DNA from: Riemerella anatipestifer
GTDB lineage: Bacteria > Bacteroidota > Bacteroidia > Flavobacteriales > Weeksellaceae
Direction: 5' to 3'
Assembly (NCBI RefSeq): GCF_035666175.1
Contig: NZ_CP142016.1
Span: forward strand, 2,418,001-2,482,000
DNA length: 64,000 nt
The first letter of the stretch is position 1. Each line of letters begins with the position of its first letter. Under the pieces are notes generated by a model. The model was given only the letters and a program-made list of their open reading frames with translations. It was not told where the DNA came from and searched no databases. This document shows, in pieces, positions 46,769-54,515 of this stretch. The translations under genes and the position numbers were made by a program.

Positions 46769-46961
46769 AGACAACATAGTATTTGCAAAAGGCGGGGGTA
46801 AGTGTAGGATTGAAAGTTTGGTAATATTTATCCGCTTCTGCTTTTCCGTATTACTTTTTTTCTTAACTTAGCAATACGGAAAAAGCATCCGCTTCGGTTG
46901 GTTGAAATTGAACGAATAGTCCAATTTATTCCGCCCTTCGCAAATACTTTTCCCGATGTGG
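46769..46961 (+). repeat. attC site of unit 36, joined to a palindromic unit
   Basis: R'' AGACAAC. The left arm TAGTATTTGCAAAAGGCGGGG pairs with CCGCCCTTCGCAAATACT. The right end joins unit 37 at TCCCG/ATG. The unit start TTGTCTGCA is complementary to TGCAGACAA over 9 bp. Confidence 0.8.
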
Positions 46962-47117
46962 CGAAAGGAGCGAAGCGGATTTCGCCACATCGGCTCGGCG
47001 GCTTACACCGCTTGATGGGCTCGTCGCTTCGCGAACTTCTCACATCAAGCGGCTTTGCAAAATTCCCTCTCTCGGAAGCAGAACTTCCAGAGGAAAGTTC
47101 GCAAAGCCGCCGAGCCG
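46953..47117. repeat. Palindromic gene-less mini-cassette, diverged copy (unit 37)
   Basis: The first hairpin reads CCGATGTGGCGAAA and TTTCGCCACATCGG: both arms changed together (A-T to G-C). The second stem CCGCTTGATG/CATCAAGCGG is perfect here, where other copies have one mismatch. These compensatory changes show the stems are kept by selection or by copying. Confidence 0.75.
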
Positions 47118-47170
47118 TTAGCGGTTATGGTAGGACGACCGCAAACCGAAAGTAAAAACATAAACAGACA

Positions 47171-47672
47171 ATGAACAATGAAATATTATTTACGGAAAGA
47201 CAAAGATTTAAAAAATGGTGGTTATGGTTAATTCTATTAGGAGTTAATGGACTATTTCTTTAAACAAGTTATCGGTGGACAACAATTTGGTGACAAACCT
47301 ATGAGCAATGCAGAACTTTTAATTGCGACAGGGCTAACTATTGCTTTTACATTTTTATTTGTAAATCTTCGACTTGACACAACTATTAAAAAAGACGGAA
47401 TTTATGTTCGTTTCTTTCCATTCCACCTAAAATTCAAATATTACTCTTGGGACAGTTTAACAAAATCATACGTTAGACAATACTCTCCATTAACTGAATA
47501 TGGTGGTTGGGGCTTAAGCCTTGGACTTTTTGGAAAGGGAACAGCGTTTAATGTTTCGGGAGACAAAGGTTTACAACTTGAATTTTCAAACAATACGAAA
47601 CTACTTATCGGGACAAACAAACCAGACGAACTGACCGAAACACTTAACAAAATTGAACAAATAAAACAATGA
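47171..47672 (+). pseudogene. DUF6141-like membrane protein, broken by a frameshift (unit 38)
   Basis: The frame from the ATG at 47171 gives MNNEILFTERQRFKKWWLWL plus a membrane helix and stops at 47261-47263. A second frame, shifted by +1, continues with FKQVIGGQQFGDKPMSNAEL and a second membrane segment, ending at 47672. Together they form a full-length protein of a small PH-like membrane family. The local sequence CTTTAA recalls the prfB +1 shift site, but no suitably spaced Shine-Dalgarno-like sequence precedes it, so mutation is more likely than programmed shifting. Confidence 0.6.
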
Positions 47673-47689
47673 CGATAAAAATCACAAAC

Positions 47690-47820
47690 CGCTAACATCG
47701 GTTTGGCAATATGGCGGCTGAAGTGCTTCGATGAAACATTTGTGCAAGGTTCAATAGCAGTAATTCTATTGAACTTTTGTGCTAAAATCCGCCACATCGC
47801 CAAGCCGAGAACCGTTAGCG
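47690..47820 (+). repeat. attC site of unit 38
   Basis: R'' CGCTAAC, R' GTTAGCG. The left arm CGGTTTGGCAATATGGCGGC pairs with CCGCCACATCGCCAAGCCG. The unit start TTAGCGGTT is complementary to AACCGCTAA over 9 bp. Confidence 0.85.
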
Positions 47821-47874
47821 GTAATTTTATGACCGACTGTTATCAAAACGAAACAACGAAATATTAAAAAAAAT

Positions 47875-48084
47875 ATGATAATATTTTTTATAATTTTATT
47901 TATTCCACTTTTAGTCATTTCTTGGTACGGGATTGATTTTTTAGTAAAAAAAATAATGAAATCAAAATATGATAGAAAATATTCAGTGATTTCTTTTGCT
48001 ATTTCTATTCCTATTTTATTTATAATTTTCGTTTATATTCTTTTGTCATTGGCATTTATGTCAGGAGCAGAATTTAAAGATTAA
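47875..48084 (+). CDS. Small two-helix membrane protein (unit 39)
   Basis: 69 residues with two hydrophobic helices joined by a basic turn (KKIMKSKYDRK). No family recognised. The next gene, a lipoprotein, follows after 6 bp, so the two are probably co-translated and work together at the inner membrane and periplasm. Confidence 0.6.
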   Translation: MIIFFIILFIPLLVISWYGIDFLVKKIMKSKYDRKYSVISFAISIPILFIIFVYILLSLAFMSGAEFKD

Positions 48085-48090
48085 ATTGAA

Positions 48091-48729
48091 ATGAATAAAT
48101 CACTTACAATATTGACTCTTTTACTTTTGACAATTTTGAGTTGTCAAAATGAAAAAAAAGGAGAACCCAAAAACAAAGAAGCAGTTAAACGAGCACAAAC
48201 AATTGAAACAGGACAAAAATCACTTCAAATTTCAAAAAACATAAATGAAAAAACCAAAGCCTCTCAAAAGATAAAAAAAGACAGTTTGGATAATGTTTTA
48301 ATTGGAAAAACAACACAAGAATTACAGAAGTATAAATTTTACACATGTTTAGAAGTAGTTCTTGAAAGTCAAAAATATGCAGTTACGATATATTCTTTAA
48401 ACGTTGACAATTGTCATAATGGGAAAAATAAAGTAGTTATTGGAAAATTCATAAATTACTATGAGCAAGGAAAAGCAAATTTTGAAATAAAAGATGAACT
48501 TATTGTTACAAGTAATTTTCCAAAAAAATGTCATTCTAATATTCGTATAAAATTAATAGAAAATCAGCTTGAAAAAAATTATATAATTGAATATGAAGAC
48601 AATTCTAAAGAAACACTTACAAAAATTTACAGACTTTGGGAAATAGACTTGAATAATGAAAAGTTTATACAAGTAGAAATACCAGAAAATTTTAAATGTG
48701 ATAATCTAGGCTATGCAGATGGAATATAA
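48091..48729 (+). CDS. Hypothetical lipoprotein (unit 39)
   Basis: 212 residues with a lipobox (TILSCQN, cysteine about residue 18) and a charged linker, then a probable beta-rich domain. No family recognised. It shares its cassette with the small membrane protein upstream. Confidence 0.65.
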   Translation: MNKSLTILTLLLLTILSCQNEKKGEPKNKEAVKRAQTIETGQKSLQISKNINEKTKASQKIKKDSLDNVLIGKTTQELQKYKFYTCLEVVLESQKYAVTIYSLNVDNCHNGKNKVVIGKFINYYEQGKANFEIKDELIVTSNFPKKCHSNIRIKLIENQLEKNYIIEYEDNSKETLTKIYRLWEIDLNNEKFIQVEIPENFKCDNLGYADGI

Positions 48730-48736
48730 AAACTAC

Positions 48737-48868
48737 CGCCAACAAGGTATTGCCGCAGGCGGGGGTAATTGTTTTTTTAGAAACTTTTGTTTATCTTTGA
48801 AGTATGGTATTTCAGTTGGAGTTAGGTGCTGAGAAGCCCCGCCTTCGGCAATACCCGGACCGATGTAG
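48737..48868 (+). repeat. attC site of unit 39, joined to a palindromic unit
   Basis: R'' CGCCAAC. Arms GGTATTGCCGCAGGCGGGG and CCCCGCCTTCGGCAATACC. The right end joins unit 40 at ACCG/ATG. Confidence 0.8.
48769..48799 (+). promoter_or_regulatory. Promoter inside the attC centre of unit 39
   Basis: TTG at 48769-48771, 20-nt spacer, TATCTTTG at 48792-48799. Confidence 0.65.
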
Positions 48869-49022
48869 CGAAAGGAGCGAAGCGGATTTCGCTACATCGG
48901 CTCGGCGGCTTACACCGCCTGATGAGCTCGTCGCTTCGCGAACTTCGCACATCAAGCGGTTTTGCAAAATTCCCTCTCGGAAGCAGAGCTTCCAGATGAA
49001 ACTTCGCAAAGCCGCCGAGCCG
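48860..49022. repeat. Palindromic gene-less mini-cassette (unit 40)
   Basis: Same as unit 31, with loop GGAGCGAAGCGGA. It ends GCCGAGCCG before TTAGCGG. Confidence 0.75.
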
Positions 49023-49036
49023 TTAGCGGATATTTT

Positions 49037-49642
49037 ATGATAGAACCTTGGACAACAGAAGAAACAAATGAATATGACAAGTTATTTAAGACTTGCCAGA
49101 CTATGGTTGGACAAAAAATCGAACAAATTGTTTTTTACTTGAACGAAGATGACATTGACTTTACAGAACAACCAAATGAATACGGAAAAAGCCTTTTGAA
49201 TGCAATTGAACTAAAAATTTCCAGCGAGACGTATTGTTTGGGAAACTTGTTCTTTGGTAAAAGTTACAATGGACTAAATATCATAGCTGGGAAAACAACT
49301 GATTTTGAAAATGTTGAAGATAAAAAACCTATTTTTTATCCTTCTGAAATAGTGGGACAGCAAATAACTAAGACAGAAATTTATTGGACAAAATCACTTT
49401 GGGGAAACTATTTTGTACCACAAGAAATTGAATTTCGGACGACATCACATTTTTTAGTTTGTTCGGCAATTGAAGTGAATGGCGGACAAGTCAATACACC
49501 ATTGACTGACGAACTACTCATTGTAGAAAACGATTTGTGTTTGAAAAAATTTCAACTTGGAGAGTTCGGTCTTGAGATAAATGACAGATATGTATTCAAT
49601 AGCTTGGACGAACTTATTGAAAATGAAAAAAACATCAGCTAA
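49037..49642 (+). CDS. Hypothetical protein (unit 41)
   Basis: 201 residues from the ATG at 49037, 15 bp after the crossover point; the frame upstream of it belongs to the palindromic unit. Soluble, acidic, no signal peptide. No family recognised. The short leader suggests it depends on the promoter in the attC centre of unit 39 across the palindromic unit. Confidence 0.6.
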   Translation: MIEPWTTEETNEYDKLFKTCQTMVGQKIEQIVFYLNEDDIDFTEQPNEYGKSLLNAIELKISSETYCLGNLFFGKSYNGLNIIAGKTTDFENVEDKKPIFYPSEIVGQQITKTEIYWTKSLWGNYFVPQEIEFRTTSHFLVCSAIEVNGGQVNTPLTDELLIVENDLCLKKFQLGEFGLEINDRYVFNSLDELIENEKNIS

Positions 49643-49770
49643 CATCGGTTTGGCAATAGGGGGGCAGACAGTTGTAAATTCAACATTGGTAATTCTATTT
49701 AGCTTTTTTGCTAAGGTTGGGCTGACATTTTCCAAATGCCCCACCATCGCCAAGCGGCAAAACATTAGCT
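49637..49770 (+). repeat. attC site of unit 41 with altered core
   Basis: R'' AGCTAAC. The left arm CGGTTTGGCAATAGGGGGGC pairs with GCCCCACCATCGCCAAGCGG. R' reads ATTAGCT: the conserved G is A, as in units 14 and 23. Confidence 0.75.
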
Positions 49771-49836
49771 GCAAGTGTAAGAAACGCCCTAAACGAAAGA
49801 TGTTTGAATTGAAAGGAAAATTATCAATAGACAAAT

Positions 49837-50376
49837 ATGACATACGAAGAGTTTACAAATAAATTTAAAAAGACAAACTCGTTTGACAAGTATTGGAATT
49901 ATTTCATCTCTATTTCAGTAATCGGAGTTGGCCTATATTTTCTTTATCTACTGAATTTCACAGAATGGTATGACCCTAAGAAGGTAACAACAAAAAATAT
50001 AATGCCAGTTTGGGGCATCTACGTTCTTAGTGGACTTTTAATATTGTTAGGACTTTATGGATTTTGGAGAATTCCAAAAACTTACGAGTTGACATTTATA
50101 AAATCTGATTTTTCAATTGATAAAAAAAATCAAATAATAAACAAAATAATTACAGAATTCAAGCTTAACGAACTTGAAAGAGACGAACAGTATCGACACT
50201 TTAGATATGTAGGAAGGTTTCGGAATACTTTTGATATTTATATTTTCTATGACACAAATAATTTCTATTTGAATACCCAACAAATAGATTTTGGAAATGA
50301 CGGTGGTTTCATTGACTTTGGAACATCAAAAAGAGTTACAAAAAAAATTAAAAACAAAATAATTACTTTCCTATAA
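49837..50376 (+). CDS. Hypothetical two-helix membrane protein (unit 42)
   Basis: 179 residues with two hydrophobic helices (about residues 20-40 and 60-82) and a soluble C-terminal half. No family recognised. Confidence 0.6.
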   Translation: MTYEEFTNKFKKTNSFDKYWNYFISISVIGVGLYFLYLLNFTEWYDPKKVTTKNIMPVWGIYVLSGLLILLGLYGFWRIPKTYELTFIKSDFSIDKKNQIINKIITEFKLNELERDEQYRHFRYVGRFRNTFDIYIFYDTNNFYLNTQQIDFGNDGGFIDFGTSKRVTKKIKNKIITFL

Positions 50377-50498
50377 ATCAGAACTGTTACAAGGTGGATA
50401 AATATTTAAAAGACAATTGAATGGTGAAAATAACACCAGCAGCTAACATAGTATTTGCAAAAGGCAGAGTTTAGGGAATAATAGAAAATTTAGTAATA

Positions 50499-51478
50499 AC
50501 CCGTTGTGCATTATGAAATGAAAAAAACAAGAGTTGTTTATTAGACTGAAAATCAGTATATTGTTTTTGCTATAAAACGGTATAAATGAACAACATAGAG
50601 CAAATATATGAAAGAATTTTGGAAGTTTTAGGACTTTTTTCAGAAAATCAACTGATTAGTTATCAGAGAAGAACACCTAAAATGAGCGATTTAGAAGTCA
50701 TAAGTCTTAATATTACTGCTGAATACTTGAGTATTGATAGCGAATTACAGTTATTTAGAAAATTGCCAAACTCTCTGATAAACAAAATTGAAAGAAGTGT
50801 TTACAATAAGCGAAAACGAAGACTATCCCTACAAACAGAGCAAATTAGACAGCGTATTTCGATGGAGTTCAATGAGTTTGAAGATATTTTTATCGTTGAT
50901 AGCATGCCAATGAAAGTTTGTGAAAACGCTCGTTCTACTCGTTCAAAAATTTGTAAAGAGCAATCCTATTCTTCACCAACATATGGTTATTGTGCTTCAC
51001 AGAAATTATATTTCTATGGCTATAAACTACACGCAGTATGTTCTTTAAATGGTGTGATTAAGAATTTTGATATAAGCCCTGCATCCGTTCACGACATCCA
51101 CTATTTAAAAGATATTGGTGAGCAAATGCGAAACTGTACTTTAATTGGAGATAGAGGCTATTTATCAGCAAAAGTTCAAATAGATTTATTTAACTATGCT
51201 AATATTAAATTAGATACACCAATGAGAAGTAATCAGAAAGATTATATTCCTCAATTTTCATTGTACAAGAAAAAGCGAAAACGAATTGAGACATTTTTCT
51301 CTCAACTTTGCGACCAATTTATGATTAAAAGAAACTATGCTAAAACTTTTGAAGGCTTTAAAACAAGGATAATCAGTAAAATAACCGCCGCAACGGTTAT
51401 TCAATATATCAATAAATTTATCTTCCAAAGAAAATTAAATCATCTAAAAATCAGTATTATTTAAAATGCACAACGAGT
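50499..51478 (+). mobile_element. IS982-family insertion sequence, copy 1
   Basis: A 980-bp element with ends ACCCGTTGTGCATT and, reversed, ACTCGTTGTGCATT. It is flanked by a perfect 9-bp target duplication TTAGTAATA (50490-50498 and 51479-51487). It lies inside an attC site. It resembles ISRa1 of Riemerella, by memory. Confidence 0.88.
50586..51464 (+). CDS. IS982-family transposase, copy 1
   Basis: 292 residues, the normal length for IS982 transposases. DSMPMKVCENARSTRSKIC, then GYKLHAVCSLNGVIKNFDISPASVHD and LIGDRGYLSAKVQ carry the DDE catalytic region. It moves the surrounding element by cut-and-paste or copy-out. The product is identical to copy 2. Confidence 0.93.
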   Translation: MNNIEQIYERILEVLGLFSENQLISYQRRTPKMSDLEVISLNITAEYLSIDSELQLFRKLPNSLINKIERSVYNKRKRRLSLQTEQIRQRISMEFNEFEDIFIVDSMPMKVCENARSTRSKICKEQSYSSPTYGYCASQKLYFYGYKLHAVCSLNGVIKNFDISPASVHDIHYLKDIGEQMRNCTLIGDRGYLSAKVQIDLFNYANIKLDTPMRSNQKDYIPQFSLYKKKRKRIETFFSQLCDQFMIKRNYAKTFEGFKTRIISKITAATVIQYINKFIFQRKLNHLKISII

Positions 51479-51538
51479 TTAGTAATATTTAATCGCAAAA
51501 TGCTTTTTCCGTTAGCTGCAAGTTGAACAGACCGCATA

Positions 51539-52207
51539 ATGAAAGAAATTATTTGCCCATATTATTGGGACTGTGGAAAGATATCCGAAACCAAAGAATT
51601 AAATGAATACGATTTTAATTTTTTGCAATCAGCAGTCTTGAAAAAAATGATATTTATGTTCATACATTGTCCTAAATGTTCAAGAATGTTTAAGTTTGAT
51701 ACTGTTAAATGGGAAGCAGAGGCTACGCACACAGTTGCCCCAAACATTATTGTTGAAAAAAAGAAAAAAACAACGAAGCAACTAATCTCAATTCTTGATA
51801 AAGCGAAAATTGAAATTCCGACAGCCTATTTTGACTATTTAACAGGTAACAACTTTAATTCTGAAATTTCAATCTTTGAAAACGAGGACAATTTCAAACT
51901 TTATGACTTAAACGAGCTTTGCGAAAAAATAAACATAGATGGAAAATCTTATTTGATTATAAGACAATTAAAAGGTTTCGTAAGTTCATTGATGGGAATT
52001 ATAGATGAAACATCGAAAAGTAAGAAGGAACAACAATTTACTCTAACGGAACTTTCAAATTGTTTGACAATTGGATATGAAAACACTAGAATTTTATTCA
52101 TTGACTACAGAGACAGTAATTCTATTTGGATTTTTCATTCTGATAATGGATACGATTTTGAGAAAACTAATAAAAAATTAAACGAAATAATAAAGAAAAG
52201 TAAATAG
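51539..52207 (+). CDS. SMI1/KNR4 (SUKH)-like protein with N-terminal Cys motif (unit 43)
   Basis: 222 residues. The N-terminus has two Cys pairs (ICPYYWDC and HCPKC) that could bind zinc. The C-terminal ~140 residues resemble SUKH immunity proteins: LTELSNCLTIGYENTRILFIDYRDSNSIWIFHSDNGY. SUKH proteins usually neutralise contact-dependent toxins, so this may be an orphan immunity gene. The family call is from pattern only. Confidence 0.6.
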   Translation: MKEIICPYYWDCGKISETKELNEYDFNFLQSAVLKKMIFMFIHCPKCSRMFKFDTVKWEAEATHTVAPNIIVEKKKKTTKQLISILDKAKIEIPTAYFDYLTGNNFNSEISIFENEDNFKLYDLNELCEKINIDGKSYLIIRQLKGFVSSLMGIIDETSKSKKEQQFTLTELSNCLTIGYENTRILFIDYRDSNSIWIFHSDNGYDFEKTNKKLNEIIKKSK

Positions 52208-52212
52208 CCTGT

Positions 52213-52345
52213 AGCTAACAAGGTATTGCCGCAAGCGGGGGTAATTGTTTTTTTTAGAAACTTTTGTTTATCTTTGAAGTATGGTGTTTTAGTTGAAGTT
52301 AGGTGCCAATAAGCCCTGCCTTCGGCAATACCCTAACCGTTATGT
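52213..52345 (+). repeat. attC site of unit 43
   Basis: R'' AGCTAAC, R' GTTATGT. Arms GGTATTGCCGCAAGCGGGG and CCCTGCCTTCGGCAATACC. Confidence 0.85.
52245..52276 (+). promoter_or_regulatory. Promoter inside the attC centre of unit 43
   Basis: TTG at 52245-52247, 21-nt spacer, TATCTTTG at 52269-52276; the DUF262 remnant starts about 100 nt downstream. Confidence 0.65.
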
Positions 52346-52376
52346 GAAAACCCATACCACAGTAATACTAGCTTAT

Positions 52377-53517
52377 ATGTCAAACATTTTAACATTTAAA
52401 CAAGTTTTTGATTCTAAAGTTTTTAGAATACCTGATTATCAGAGGGGATATTCATGGGGAAATGAACAATTAGAACAATTATGGTCAGATTTGAAAAATA
52501 TTCACTTGCATTTAGGAAATTTTCATTTTACTGGAATTTTAACTATAAATAATTTTCAACAAAAGGATTATGAACGAATTCAGCGAGAGGCACCTGGTTA
52601 TAATGTTGAAAATGATTTTGTCAAAATTGGAAATAAGTATTTCAAACCTTATCACCTAGTTGATGGACAACAAAGAATTACTACCTTGCTAATCCTTTTG
52701 TCTGAATTGATTAAAAAATTAAATGAAAATTATTCTAATGACAAATTAATAAATGATATTATAAATATTTTCTTCAAGGTAAGTGAGAATTCAGTGAATA
52801 AATATTTATTTGGATATGACGTTGATGTTCCCTCTCATGAATATCTCATAGGAGTTATTTTCGAAGATAGTCAAATGATTGTGAATGAACCTGAAACATT
52901 GTATACACAAAATCTATTAAGGGCTAAAATTTACTTCAAGGATAAAGTAGAGGGGGTATCAGAAGAGGAATGCTTGCAGCTTGTTGAGAAGATTACTAAT
53001 AAGTTATTATTTTCGGTCCTTAATTATTAGTGAAGGCATCTACAATCTGGATATTTCTATGGTATTTGAAACTTTAAACTTTAGAGGTAAGCAATTAACA
53101 GGACTTGAACACTTCAAGAATAGAATCCTATATTTAATATCTAAACTTCATACAACTGAAAAACTAAAAACTCAATGTAGACAGAGGGTTAATAAATCGT
53201 GGTTGGATGTATATAAATGGCTAGGGAAAAACAAAGATAATGAGTTAAATGATGATACCTTTTTAAAAGCTTTTTGGTTGCTCTACTTTTCTAATAAAAA
53301 TATGGTATCCAAAGATTTCAAAGCCTACCAAAAAAATATTTTTACTGAAATTTTTCATTTAGAAGAGACAAATCAAAACATATTTTTAGAGAGAAACGAA
53401 CTTTATCATTGGCTTAATGAAATGAGTAAATCAGTTAAGTTATGGTTTTTTATAAATAATCCGTATTTTTTTGATGATAAAGATGAAAAATTTGAATATT
53501 TATATAATAGAAGAATA
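52377..53517 (+). pseudogene. DUF262 protein, frameshifted and cut off by an IS (unit 44)
   Basis: The first frame, from the ATG at 52377, has RIPDYQRGYSWGNEQLEQLW and LVDGQQRITTLLIL, the DUF262 motifs, and ends at 53030. The continuation in another frame begins around 53017 (LIISEGIYNLDISMVFETLN) and runs into the IS at 53518. A one-base change plus the IS removes the C-terminal nuclease part that complete family members have. It was probably a defence gene like that of unit 17 but of a different subgroup. No attC follows: the array ends here. Confidence 0.75.
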
Positions 53518-54513
53518 ACCCGTTGTGCATTATGAAATGAAAAAAACAAGAGTTGTTTATTAGACTGAAAATCAGTATTATTTAAAATGCACAACGAGTT
53601 TTTGCTATAAAACGATATAAATGAACAACATAGAGCAAATATATGAAAGAATTTTGGAAGTTTTAGGACTTTTTTCAGAAAATCAACTGATTAGTTATCA
53701 GAGAAGAACACCTAAAATGAGCGATTTAGAAGTCATAAGTCTTAATATTACTGCTGAATACTTGAGTATTGATAGCGAATTACAGTTATTTAGAAAATTG
53801 CCAAACTCTCTGATAAACAAAATTGAAAGAAGTGTTTACAATAAGCGAAAACGAAGACTATCCCTACAAACAGAGCAAATTAGACAGCGTATTTCGATGG
53901 AGTTCAATGAGTTTGAAGATATTTTTATCGTTGATAGCATGCCAATGAAAGTTTGTGAAAATGCTCGTTCTACTCGTTCAAAAATTTGTAAAGAGCAATC
54001 CTATTCTTCACCAACATATGGTTATTGTGCTTCACAGAAATTATATTTCTATGGCTATAAACTACACGCAGTATGTTCTTTAAATGGTGTGATTAAGAAT
54101 TTTGATATAAGCCCTGCATCCGTTCACGACATCCACTATTTAAAAGATATTGGTGAGCAAATGCGAAACTGTACTTTAATTGGAGATAGAGGCTATTTAT
54201 CAGCAAAAGTTCAAATAGATTTATTTAACTATGCTAATATTAAATTAGATACACCAATGAGAAGTAATCAGAAAGATTATATTCCTCAATTTTCATTGTA
54301 CAAGAAAAAGCGAAAACGAATTGAGACATTTTTCTCTCAACTTTGCGACCAATTTATGATTAAAAGAAACTATGCTAAAACTTTTGAAGGCTTTAAAACA
54401 AGGATAATCAGTAAAATAACCGCCGCAACGGTTATTCAATATATCAATAAATTTATCTTCCAAAGAAAATTAAATCATCTAAAAATCAGTATTATTTAAA
54501 ATGCACAACGAGT
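53518..54513 (+). mobile_element. IS982-family insertion sequence, copy 2, with nested end duplication
   Basis: A 996-bp element, 16 bp longer than copy 1. The first 82 bp (53518-53599) form a complete mini-element: a left end directly joined to a right end (TTTAAAATGCACAACGAGT), after which the normal left region resumes. No target duplication is visible (AGAAGAATA on the left, TATTACAAA on the right). The left flank is a cassette gene and the right flank is chromosome, as expected after an IS-mediated deletion. Confidence 0.85.
53621..54499 (+). CDS. IS982-family transposase, copy 2
   Basis: 292 residues identical to copy 1; see that entry for motifs. One silent base change is visible (GAAAATGCTC against GAAAACGCTC). 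Confidence 0.93.
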   Translation: MNNIEQIYERILEVLGLFSENQLISYQRRTPKMSDLEVISLNITAEYLSIDSELQLFRKLPNSLINKIERSVYNKRKRRLSLQTEQIRQRISMEFNEFEDIFIVDSMPMKVCENARSTRSKICKEQSYSSPTYGYCASQKLYFYGYKLHAVCSLNGVIKNFDISPASVHDIHYLKDIGEQMRNCTLIGDRGYLSAKVQIDLFNYANIKLDTPMRSNQKDYIPQFSLYKKKRKRIETFFSQLCDQFMIKRNYAKTFEGFKTRIISKITAATVIQYINKFIFQRKLNHLKISII

Positions 54514-54515
54514 TA

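Larger units (their letters stand above)
50441..51517 (+). repeat. attC site of unit 42, interrupted by an insertion sequence
   Basis: R'' AGCTAAC and the left arm TAGTATTTGCAAAAGGCAGAG lie before the IS. The right part TTTAATCGCAAAATGCTTTTTCCG and R' GTTAGCT lie after it. Removing the IS and one target copy restores a site of the family of unit 2, with a weakened right arm. Confidence 0.75.

Noticed and set aside
47255..47266. Programmed -1 frameshift at a TTTAAAC heptamer
   Set aside because: The heptamer is not in the required phase relative to the upstream frame, and the second frame lies at +1, not -1.
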